5,163 bases of DNA. Origin: Burkholderiales bacterium. Lineage in GTDB: Bacteria > Pseudomonadota > Gammaproteobacteria > Burkholderiales > Burkholderiaceae_A. The stretch's first letter is position 1. Every line of letters starts with the position of its first letter. The translations under genes and the position numbers were made by a program. Under the pieces are notes generated by a model, which did no database searches, was not told the DNA's origin, and saw nothing but the letters and a program-made list of their open reading frames with translations. The stretch spans positions 1 through 5,163 of the forward strand of contig JAURFZ010000111.1 of the NCBI GenBank assembly GCA_030834045.1, in the 5' to 3' direction. Below, in pieces: positions 1-5,163 of the stretch.

Positions 1-86
1 AATCAAATTATAGGTTTTCACTTGCACCGAGGCGTTGAACCTCCTAACCTTCGGTACAGTCCTCTCCGAGATTCTTACAGCCTGTC
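1..86 (+). other. argA upstream leader
   Basis: This short stretch precedes argA. A GAGG/CCTC hairpin with a 7-base loop can form at 29-43, or alternatively ACCGAGG (26-32) with CCTTCGGT (48-55), which leaves one bulged base. A plus-strand promoter can only be proposed weakly: TTGCAC (22-27) and TAACCT (45-50), 17 bases apart, each matching 3 of 6 consensus positions. The minus strand has a perfect TATAAT at 12-7 but no good -35 element at the right distance. It may serve a divergent gene off the left edge or be chance in an AT-rich patch. One plus frame is open from base 1 to a TGA at 88-90, overlapping the argA ATG as ATGA. Its 29 residues are not recognisable, so no gene is called. No ArgR-like box was seen. 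Confidence 0.3.
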
Positions 87-1412
87 ATGATCCCTTCGAA
101 TCATCAGCCCGACTTCGTTGGTTGGCTACGTACTGTAGCTCCTTATATTCACGCGTTTCGCAATAAGACTTTCGTTATTGCGTTTCCGGGAGAACTGGTA
201 GCCGAAGGTCAGCTCGAGTCGCTTGTGCACGATCTCGCTCTCTTGCAGGCCATGGGTATGCGACTCGTGATTACCTACGGCTCAAGGCCCCAAATTCAGG
301 AGCAGCTTCGCCTTCGTAATATTCAAGAGCATTACAGCCAGAGCCTGCGAATTACCGACCGTGCCGCGCTGGAGTGCGCCAAAGAGGCCGCTGGTGAACT
401 CAGGCTCGATATTGAAGCGGCCTTCTCGGCGGGCCTTCCCAATACGCCCATGGGCAACTCACGCATTCGACTCATGAGTGGAAACTTTGTCACAGCCCGA
501 CCCGTTGGCATTGTCGATGGTGTGGACTTCGAACTCACCGGGGTGGTGCGTAAGGTTGAGGCCGACTCCATTCGACAGGCTCTGGACTCGGGTTTTATTG
601 TTCTTGTACCGCCGCTGGGCTTTTCGCCAACTGGCGAGGCCTTTAATTTGTCACTCGAAGATGTTGCAGCCAGCCTCGCCATAGCCCTTGACGCATCCAA
701 ACTCATTTTTTTGGTCACGGACGAGGCTGTTCCTAACGATAACGGTAAGCCTCTTGTTGAGATTTCAGAATTGCAGGCTGAACAGCTTATTCAACGCGAT
801 GCCATTGGGGAAGAGGCAAGTATCACGCTTCAACATGCTCTAAAAGCATGCCGGGGCGGCGTTGAGCGCGCGCATCTCGTGCCGTTTAGAAAAGACGGCG
901 CCCTGCTGCTGGAGCTTTTTACCCACGACGGTGTTGGCGTAATGATTGTCGAGGAGACCCTTGAAGCCCTTCGGCCTGCAACGGTTGACGATGTCGCTGC
1001 CATTGTGTCTTTACTTGAACCCCTAGAGGCCGATGGAACTCTGGTTCCAAGAGGTCGCGCCCAGATTGAACGCGACATTGAGTTTTTTACGGTCATCGAG
1101 CATGACGGCGTTATTTTCGGATGTGCGGCGCTCTACAGCTTTGAGGGTTCGGATATGGGTGAACTCGGTTGCCTTATGGTTCGGTCGGATACACGCGAGA
1201 TGGGCGACGGAGAGCGACTTCTCAAGAGCATTGAGGGTCAGGCACGCCAAGCGGGCTTAAAAAGACTCTTTGTGCTCACCACACGCACGACGCACTGGTT
1301 TTTGAAGCGCGGGTTTCAGCCCACAGCCATTGACGAGCTTCCGTTAACGCGCCAACTGGCCTACGATCAGGCCAGGCGCTCGCAGATTCTTGTGAAAAAG
1401 CTTTTTGCTTAA
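87..1412 (+). CDS. argA: Amino-acid N-acetyltransferase (N-acetylglutamate synthase)
   Basis: The enzyme transfers acetyl from acetyl-CoA to L-glutamate, the first step of arginine biosynthesis in the cytoplasm. The 441 residues match the classic bifunctional-fold ArgA. Residues about 20-290 are an amino-acid-kinase-like domain, with FRNKTFVIAFPGE at 24-36, a YGSRPQI motif at 64-70, and the GNFVTARPVGIVDGVDFELTG stretch. In this family that domain binds arginine for feedback inhibition and is not itself a kinase. Residues about 295-441 are the GNAT domain, with the acetyl-CoA loop R370-E-M-G-D-G375, then FVLTTRTTHWF (395-405) and RGFQP. The ATG at 87 gives the expected N-terminus, but no strong Shine-Dalgarno precedes it. 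It stands alone on the plus strand, and its TAA lies three bases from the end of the convergent BLUF gene. Feedback inhibition by arginine is inferred from the family. Confidence 0.95.
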   Translation: MIPSNHQPDFVGWLRTVAPYIHAFRNKTFVIAFPGELVAEGQLESLVHDLALLQAMGMRLVITYGSRPQIQEQLRLRNIQEHYSQSLRITDRAALECAKEAAGELRLDIEAAFSAGLPNTPMGNSRIRLMSGNFVTARPVGIVDGVDFELTGVVRKVEADSIRQALDSGFIVLVPPLGFSPTGEAFNLSLEDVAASLAIALDASKLIFLVTDEAVPNDNGKPLVEISELQAEQLIQRDAIGEEASITLQHALKACRGGVERAHLVPFRKDGALLLELFTHDGVGVMIVEETLEALRPATVDDVAAIVSLLEPLEADGTLVPRGRAQIERDIEFFTVIEHDGVIFGCAALYSFEGSDMGELGCLMVRSDTREMGDGERLLKSIEGQARQAGLKRLFVLTTRTTHWFLKRGFQPTAIDELPLTRQLAYDQARRSQILVKKLFA

Positions 1413-1415
1413 ACC

Positions 1416-1871
1416 CTAAAACCCAAGTTCTCTTGCATAGGGGCCTGCACCCAGGCAACTGAACTCTGCAAGAATTTCAGGGACCCTTCGTGGGTTTTGA
1501 TGCAAGGCTGTCAAGACATCATCGGGTGCCAAAATAAGACCGTCGATGTTTCGTGCAGCCTTTCCCCCACGATGAGCAAACTGCATGTGCCAATCGCTAA
1601 AGAGCCGTAAAGGAATTTCAGAATCGGCAATAACCTCGATGGCCTCATGGCGCGCATCGTGTCGAATGGCAGTCCACACCCTCTGAAGAGGCAGAGCGGG
1701 CCCTTCAAGCCACTGAAAAAAATGCCCATCATCGTAGACGAGCATGCCGGTAAGACCTTCGGCCTGATTACGCGAGCGCGCTGCAGCGAGCAAATACAGC
1801 AGATCGATCTCCGTAAAAAGCTGAGAAGCGCGACTGTGATAAACCAGCGTGGACAGCGTAGACTGTGGCAT
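1416..1871 (-). CDS. Short BLUF-domain blue-light photoreceptor
   Basis: This 151-aa protein is a BLUF (blue light using FAD) sensor. Residues about 6-98 form the flavin-binding domain. Tyr11, Asn35, Gln53 (in FFQWLEG), Trp94 and Met96 (in FSDWHMQF) have exactly the spacing of the AppA residues Tyr21, Asn45, Gln63, Trp104 and Met106, so the light-driven hydrogen-bond switch around the flavin should work. The remaining roughly 55 residues carry no enzymatic output domain (no EAL, GGDEF, cyclase or DNA-binding motif). This is the PixD/Slr1694-like short class, which signals through protein-protein contacts and oligomer changes. The start is well supported: GGGAGG at 1881-1876 lies four bases before the ATG. 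The gene is convergent with argA and follows the 245-aa gene by 64 bases on the same strand. Its partner and regulated process are unknown. Confidence 0.94.
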   Translation of the reverse strand: MPQSTLSTLVYHSRASQLFTEIDLLYLLAAARSRNQAEGLTGMLVYDDGHFFQWLEGPALPLQRVWTAIRHDARHEAIEVIADSEIPLRLFSDWHMQFAHRGGKAARNIDGLILAPDDVLTALHQNPRRVPEILAEFSCLGAGPYARELGF

Positions 1872-1881
1872 AAAGCCTCCC

Positions 1882-1898
1882 TGACATTCCTAGTGTCA
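1882..1898. promoter_or_regulatory. Inverted repeat, possible operator of the BLUF gene
   Basis: TGACA-N7-TGTCA is a perfect 5-base inverted repeat just upstream of the BLUF ribosome binding site. It covers the candidate -10 element and the expected transcription start. Repressor operators often sit in that position, but the arms are short and no regulator gene is nearby. It does not match the PpsR/CrtJ pattern TGT-N12-ACA. It could also be a chance palindrome. Confidence 0.3.
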
Positions 1899-1920
1899 AC
1901 CTTAATTGAAACTTTTGCAA
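1892..1920 (-). promoter_or_regulatory. Candidate sigma70 promoter of the BLUF gene
   Basis: On the minus strand, TTGCAA (1920-1915) and GACACT (1897-1892) are separated by 17 bases. They match 4 and 3 of 6 consensus positions respectively. A start near 1885 would give a leader of about 14 bases containing the ribosome binding site. The nearby perfect TTGACA (1899-1894) would place its -10 at 1876-1871, leaving no room for a leader, so it was not preferred as a -35. The gene may instead be read through from the upstream run, because no convincing terminator is visible in the 64-base spacer. Confidence 0.22.
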
Positions 1921-1935
1921 CTGAAAATCAGATTC

Positions 1936-2673
1936 TTAGGGTCTTCGCAGGATGAGACGGGTTTCACCCGATCCGAGTAGCCCCATACCTAAAACCTCAG
2001 GCTGATGTTCCAGGTAGTCATCGAGCCAAAAGAAAAGGCATGGCTCACCCTCGTGAAAGGACCAATGAACCGCCGATAAAGCGCTCTCGGCGCTATGGGC
2101 GCCATTGGGACCATGGGGATCCTGAGCGGCCTGCGTGGCAAGACCAAGCTCGGGAAATGACGGGAGGTAGACCGCCTGCCCCCGAGCCATCGGAATGAGG
2201 GTAAGGGTCTCGCCCACTGGGCCGGCAAGGCTCGCCAAATCGTGAAGAAGTACGGATGGCAAAACAGGCTTAACGCTTGATAGGAGAAGCCCTTCTGCAT
2301 CATCGGTCTGGTCAATCAACAGGTCCTCGCCAAGGCTTCGCATCAGGCGAGCCCAGCGCGGGGAAAGCAGATGAGACCGCCCATTGGCTAGAGCAAAGCT
2401 GGCGGCCCGCCTACGCAAGTGCCGACGAAGCATCGCCCTTGCCCCCCGTGCCATCCCCGCCACCCGTTCGGGGGACAGAGCAACCCAGCCCACCGAGGCA
2501 ACAAGACCCAAAAATTCCCAGTCCGCCTCGCTAGGCAACCCAACCTCTGCATTGTTTTCGACAGGAATGGACTGGGCCGAGGCCAGCCGGTCCCGCGAGG
2601 CCAAAAGGTTATCGAGCCCTGCCAGAAGGCCGTCGAGAGACTTTTCGAGGTCAGTGGGAGGCGGCTGGGACAT
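1936..2673 (-). CDS. Hypothetical 245-aa protein, last gene of the dnaQ run
   Basis: I do not recognise this family. The N-terminus (MSQPPP) is followed by a probable amphipathic helix with regular leucines (residues 8-32). Next comes a moderately hydrophobic stretch around 53-66 and a strongly basic, arginine-rich region at 76-112 (RRHLRRR at 83-89). The second half is mixed alpha/beta in character, with an aromatic and acidic patch at 203-222 (WSFHEGEPCLFFWLDDYLE). There is no signal peptide, no convincing membrane segment and no catalytic motif that I can name, so it is probably cytoplasmic. The ATG at 2673 lies inside the end of the upstream membrane-protein gene (23-base overlap) and has no clear Shine-Dalgarno, which suggests translational coupling. 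The basic region could bind nucleic acid or acidic lipid, but that is only a guess. It ends 64 bases before the BLUF gene. Confidence 0.8.
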   Translation of the reverse strand: MSQPPPTDLEKSLDGLLAGLDNLLASRDRLASAQSIPVENNAEVGLPSEADWEFLGLVASVGWVALSPERVAGMARGARAMLRRHLRRRAASFALANGRSHLLSPRWARLMRSLGEDLLIDQTDDAEGLLLSSVKPVLPSVLLHDLASLAGPVGETLTLIPMARGQAVYLPSFPELGLATQAAQDPHGPNGAHSAESALSAVHWSFHEGEPCLFFWLDDYLEHQPEVLGMGLLGSGETRLILRRP

Positions 2674-3454
2674 GAGATGAGGGAGCCTGACTGACCAAGG
2701 CGGCCATAACCCGGTGCTGCTCTCCCTTTAGGGTTTCAAGGGTAATTTCAAGCTCCTCAATACTGGTGCGAAGGTCTTGCATGTCTTCTGTTGCTGTTGA
2801 TCCGGCATCTAAGTACACGTTGACCAGAGCCCTTCGCAGGCGCTCGACCGATTCTTGAGCATGCAAGAGCTGCGCCTCAGAGTACAAAAGGCTCTCTTCA
2901 ACGAGCTGACCAAATCCATGATCTTGGTCGCGGCTTGCGCCAGACCGCTCGCTCGCAGTCCCCTGGGCACCATGGACATGAGGTGCTGTAGGAGGAGGCG
3001 CTGTGGAAGGAGGGAGGGCGGAATCAACGAGCCTTCGGCGAGATATGGGCAGCTCTTGCGCAGCCCCCTCCTCGGCCAGAATAGGCTCAGCCTCCTGCCT
3101 TGCGGGCTGGGCCGAGGCCAGGGTGAACGACGAAGTCAGACCAACCAGACCGGCAAGCGCAAGCAGAAACGCCGCTAGACCAAGCCAAGGTAAAAAGGCA
3201 GGCACGCCCTGCGACTTAAATTGCCGCACTGACTCCGGCAAAAGGCCCTGGCTTAAGCCCCAGCGAGCCAGGTCGTGCATCGCATTCCAGATAAAGTCGT
3301 AAGCCAGCATATGAGGCGGCATCCAGGCGGCGTTAAGGCTGGAAGGTGGCAAGAACCAAAGCTGGGCCGTGGAGGCGATGACGGCAAACACAACAGAGAA
3401 GAGACTTAATAGAAGTAAAAGCGTTAAAAGGCCTTGGCCTTTGCGGACGTTCAC
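2651..3454 (-). CDS. Two-helix inner-membrane protein with cytoplasmic coiled coil
   Basis: This 267-aa protein is of unrecognised family but clear architecture. Transmembrane helix 1 spans about residues 9-30, after the basic N-terminus MNVRK. A Trp- and Pro-rich segment at 31-85 is probably periplasmic. Helix 2 spans about 86-108. A low-complexity Ala/Pro/Ser linker runs from about 113 to 178 (PPSTAPPPTAP near 148-158). A charged helical region at about 183-253 is likely a coiled coil in two parts, broken by DAGSTATED. The positive-inside rule suggests both termini are cytoplasmic. The open frame extends to an ATG at 3493, but the GTG at 3454 is the better start: AGGAGA (3466-3461) lies six bases before it, and it overlaps the previous stop as TAGTG. 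The shape suggests a scaffold or tether; no enzymatic motif is seen. Its end overlaps the 245-aa gene by 23 bases. Confidence 0.85.
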   Translation of the reverse strand: MNVRKGQGLLTLLLLLSLFSVVFAVIASTAQLWFLPPSSLNAAWMPPHMLAYDFIWNAMHDLARWGLSQGLLPESVRQFKSQGVPAFLPWLGLAAFLLALAGLVGLTSSFTLASAQPARQEAEPILAEEGAAQELPISRRRLVDSALPPSTAPPPTAPHVHGAQGTASERSGASRDQDHGFGQLVEESLLYSEAQLLHAQESVERLRRALVNVYLDAGSTATEDMQDLRTSIEELEITLETLKGEQHRVMAALVSQAPSSHVPAASH

Positions 3455-3783
3455 TAAAGATCTCCTGGGGCAACACGGGCCGAAGGCCGCCAATCGAGAT
3501 CGTCGGCCACCACGGCCTGCATGACGTCACCATTGCCCCATTTCAACAGAACCAGGTGGTTAGCCCCCGCCCGAATGTGGAGGGACTCGCCTGCCTGACT
3601 GGGATCAAGAAGCCAGTCAGGCTCATGGGCAAGAACCGGCAGCCCCAGCGCAAAGCCAAGCCCAGCCGTATCGCAGGCACCAGAGGCCTGCGAACACGGG
3701 TGAAAATCGGAGTAGGCAAGCACCTTCAGTACCTCGTGGTCCTGCAACTCGTAGCGTGCGTTATCTCGAAATAGGGCAAGCAT
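3454..3783 (-). CDS. Hypothetical 109-aa protein coupled to dnaQ
   Basis: I do not recognise this protein. It is soluble, acidic and mixed in predicted structure, with no signal peptide or membrane segment. Visible points are a pair of cysteines in HPCSQASGAC (Cys30 and Cys37), the motif AYSDFHPC, and a strand-rich second half (SLHIRAGANHLVLLKWGNGDVMQAVV). The frame is open to an ATG at 3819, which would overlap dnaQ by 37 bases with only a weak purine-rich site. The ATG at 3783 forms a one-base TAATG stop/start junction with dnaQ and has GGGAG at 3799-3795, though the 11-base spacing is long. I chose 3783 (109 rather than 121 residues). The stop is joined to the next gene as TAGTG. Being held between dnaQ and the membrane protein by one-base overlaps supports a real gene and matched expression, but not a particular function. 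Confidence 0.8.
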   Translation of the reverse strand: MLALFRDNARYELQDHEVLKVLAYSDFHPCSQASGACDTAGLGFALGLPVLAHEPDWLLDPSQAGESLHIRAGANHLVLLKWGNGDVMQAVVADDLDWRPSARVAPGDL

Positions 3784-4505
3784 TACCGTATTTTCTCCCA
3801 GATCGGGGATGTTGCGCATTCTTTTTTAAGCCCAGTCATGTAGTCGTGATGGGCCTGCGCCTCTTGGTCAGTGACCACAGCCCTTTGTAAGGCCCCCCCT
3901 TCGGCCAGAATGTCTGAAAGCGGCTGTATGTCGTGATAGCTTTGTTGCTGACCAATTCCAAGGTCATTCTGCCCACGGGTCATCAGCACATAGACCTCTG
4001 CCAGAAGCTCCGCATCAAGAAGTGCGCCGTGGAAATGGCGGTGCTTATTCGACACACCATAACGTTGGCAAAGCGCATCAAGAGAATTACGCTGTCCGGG
4101 GTGAAGTTCGCGCGCAAGCCGGAGACTGTCGGTGACCCGGCAAGGGGAATCTTGGGCGGCTTCATCTGCCTGAATACGAATGGATCGATGAAGCTGAGCA
4201 AACTCATGGTTCAGAAAGCCAAGGTCAAAAGGGGCGTTGTGTATAACAAGCTCGGAGTCCTTAACAAACTCAAGCAGTTCATCAGCAATCTCCTCAAACC
4301 GAGGCTCGTTCATGAGGCGCTCATAGGTAAGCCCGTGAACCTCAACGGCACCCGGGTCAACCTCGCGCTCGGGATTCAAATAATAGTGAAGTCGCCTTCC
4401 TGAAGGGCGACGACCAATAAGCTCAATGGCACCGACTTCAACAATGCGGTGACCGTCTTCGGGCTTTAATCCGGTTGTTTCAGTGTCGAGGACGACGATA
4501 CGCAT
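3783..4505 (-). CDS. dnaQ: DNA polymerase III epsilon subunit, 3'-5' proofreading exonuclease
   Basis: Epsilon removes misincorporated nucleotides within the polymerase III core in the cytoplasm. The 240 residues fit the proteobacterial length. All DEDDh catalytic residues are visible: Asp7 and Glu9 in Exo I (LDTETTG), Asp94 in Exo II (HNAPFDLGFLN), and His159 and Asp164 in Exo III (HFHGALLDAE). They correspond to E. coli Asp12, Glu14, Asp103, His162 and Asp167. QNDLGI at 179-184 sits where E. coli has the beta-clamp-binding motif QTSMAF and fits its pattern. The C-terminal tail (about 185-240) is where epsilon binds the polymerase alpha subunit. A slightly expanded segment around 112-122 lies between Exo II and Exo III. 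The ATG at 4505 is fixed by the conserved N-terminus, so the 40-base overlap with the RND gene is real. Only a weak GGGTGG precedes it. The common partner gene rnhA is not adjacent on either side. Confidence 0.97.
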   Translation of the reverse strand: MRIVVLDTETTGLKPEDGHRIVEVGAIELIGRRPSGRRLHYYLNPEREVDPGAVEVHGLTYERLMNEPRFEEIADELLEFVKDSELVIHNAPFDLGFLNHEFAQLHRSIRIQADEAAQDSPCRVTDSLRLARELHPGQRNSLDALCQRYGVSNKHRHFHGALLDAELLAEVYVLMTRGQNDLGIGQQQSYHDIQPLSDILAEGGALQRAVVTDQEAQAHHDYMTGLKKECATSPIWEKIR

Positions 4506-5163
4506 GAGGCCACCCAGGCATAAATAGTGGGAATAACGAATAGGGTTAAGAGGGTTCCAAAGCTCATGCCACCCACGACGACCCAGCCAATTTCCTGGCG
4601 ACTTTCCGACCCTGGCCCGCTAGCAAGTGCAAGAGGCAAGGCGCCGAAAATGGTTGCAATGGTTGTCATAAGAATTGGGCGAAACCGCCTTACCGCCGCG
4701 GCACGTGCGGCCTCATAAACCGACATGCCAGTGTCACGTAATTGATTTGCAAACTCAACAATAAGGATACCGTTCTTAGCAATTAGACCAATGAGCGCAA
4801 CAAGACCGATCTGGGAATAAACGTTAAGACTGCCATTGGAGAGATAAACCGTGACCAGCGCACCCGTGAGCGCAAGGGGCACCGTCATTAGAATAACCAA
4901 GGGAAAGACGAAGCTTTCAAACTGCGCAGCAAGAACCAAGTAGATAAAAAGCAGCGCCAGAACAAAGACAAATAAAAGTGTGCTTTGAGAGTCCCGGAAC
5001 TCGCGAGACTGCCCGTCATAGTCAAGTGTGTAGCCTGCAGGCAGCTGGTCTCTAGCGGTCTGCTCTACAAAATCCAAAGCCTCGCCAATGGTGATGTCTG
5101 GGGCAAGACTTGCGGTTATGGTGACAGCACGCTGCTGCATAAAGTGATTAAGTTCACGTGGAC
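4466..5163 (-). CDS. RND (HAE1-type) efflux permease, C-terminal part, cut by the window edge
   Basis: This is the end of an inner-membrane RND pump that uses proton influx to export drugs or other hydrophobic compounds through a periplasmic adaptor and outer-membrane channel. About 232 C-terminal residues of a family near 1,000-1,050 are present; the frame stays open to the right edge (PRELNHFMQQRAVTITASL). Visible parts are the end of the second porter domain, then hydrophobic helices matching TM8-TM12. TM10 contains AKNGILIVEF, whose lysine (codon at 4777-4775) corresponds to the AcrB proton-relay Lys940. RRFRPILMT and the GALPLALASGPGSESRQEIGWVVVGGM segment follow, typical of the family. 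The protein stops about 15 residues after TM12, and its last 13 codons overlap dnaQ. Substrate cannot be told from this fragment. The adaptor gene would be expected beyond the right edge. Confidence 0.95.
   Translation of the reverse strand, partial: PRELNHFMQQRAVTITASLAPDITIGEALDFVEQTARDQLPAGYTLDYDGQSREFRDSQSTLLFVFVLALLFIYLVLAAQFESFVFPLVILMTVPLALTGALVTVYLSNGSLNVYSQIGLVALIGLIAKNGILIVEFANQLRDTGMSVYEAARAAAVRRFRPILMTTIATIFGALPLALASGPGSESRQEIGWVVVGGMSFGTLLTLFVIPTIYAWVASCVSSSSTLKQPD

Noticed and set aside
126..164. FPGE in place of FGGE or LGGE in the kinase-like domain of ArgA, as a possible lost active-site glycine
   Set aside because: This domain is an arginine-binding regulatory domain rather than a kinase in ArgA, and I recall a PGE variant in pseudomonad ArgA, so it is not a sign of damage.
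1894..1899. Perfect TTGACA (minus strand) as the -35 of the BLUF gene
   Set aside because: A 17-base spacer puts the -10 at the start codon, leaving no leader even though a good Shine-Dalgarno is present.
1921..1931. CTGAAAATCAG palindrome after the 245-aa gene as a terminator
   Set aside because: The stem is only 4 base pairs with a 3-base loop and is not followed by a T-run.
2277..2694. Several plus-strand open frames of 85-98 codons opposite the 245-aa gene
   Set aside because: Their translations are rich in Pro, Arg and Ser, as expected for antisense of a GC-rich coding frame. The minus-strand frame is longer and fits the overlapping gene chain.
2960..3110. Low-complexity GC-rich stretch as a repeat or recombination site
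   Set aside because: It encodes the Ala/Pro/Ser linker of the membrane protein in frame. No direct repeat units of regular length are visible.
3933..4403. A 156-codon plus-strand open frame opposite dnaQ
   Set aside because: It lies wholly antisense to a clearly identified dnaQ with all catalytic motifs, and its translation resembles no protein I know. It is a shadow frame.

Overview
The window looks like ordinary chromosome from a gamma- or betaproteobacterium. The support is a full-length ArgA of the bifunctional kinase-fold plus GNAT type (441 aa, close to the roughly 440 aa enterobacterial and pseudomonad form), a DnaQ epsilon subunit with a clamp-binding motif, and the C-terminal part of an HAE1-type RND efflux permease. 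No mobile element, tRNA, rRNA or CRISPR array was seen, and no stretch longer than about 90 bases lacks a gene.

Layout: bases 1-86 are a short leader before argA (87-1412, plus strand), which makes N-acetylglutamate for arginine synthesis. Three bases after argA, the end of a minus-strand gene for a short BLUF blue-light photoreceptor (1416-1871) meets it tail to tail. Upstream of the BLUF gene is a 64-base spacer (1872-1935) holding a TGACA-N7-TGTCA inverted repeat and a weak promoter candidate. The rest is a tightly packed minus-strand run, read from right to left: RND permease (open at the right edge, ends 4466), dnaQ (4505-3783), an unrecognised 109-aa protein (3783-3454), an unrecognised two-helix membrane protein with a cytoplasmic coiled coil (3454-2651, 267 aa), and an unrecognised 245-aa soluble protein (2673-1936). 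Consecutive genes overlap by 40, 1, 1 and 23 bases, so they are probably co-transcribed and translationally coupled. Whether the BLUF gene is read through from this run or has its own promoter cannot be settled here.

Two starts differ from the longest open frames. The 109-aa gene most likely starts at the ATG in a TAATG stop/start junction with dnaQ. The membrane protein most likely starts at the GTG in a TAGTG junction behind an AGGAGA ribosome binding site.

The parts most worth attention are the three unrecognised genes coupled behind dnaQ, and the PixD-like BLUF protein with complete photochemistry residues, no output domain and no obvious partner except possibly those genes. No clear new defence or mobile system is visible.
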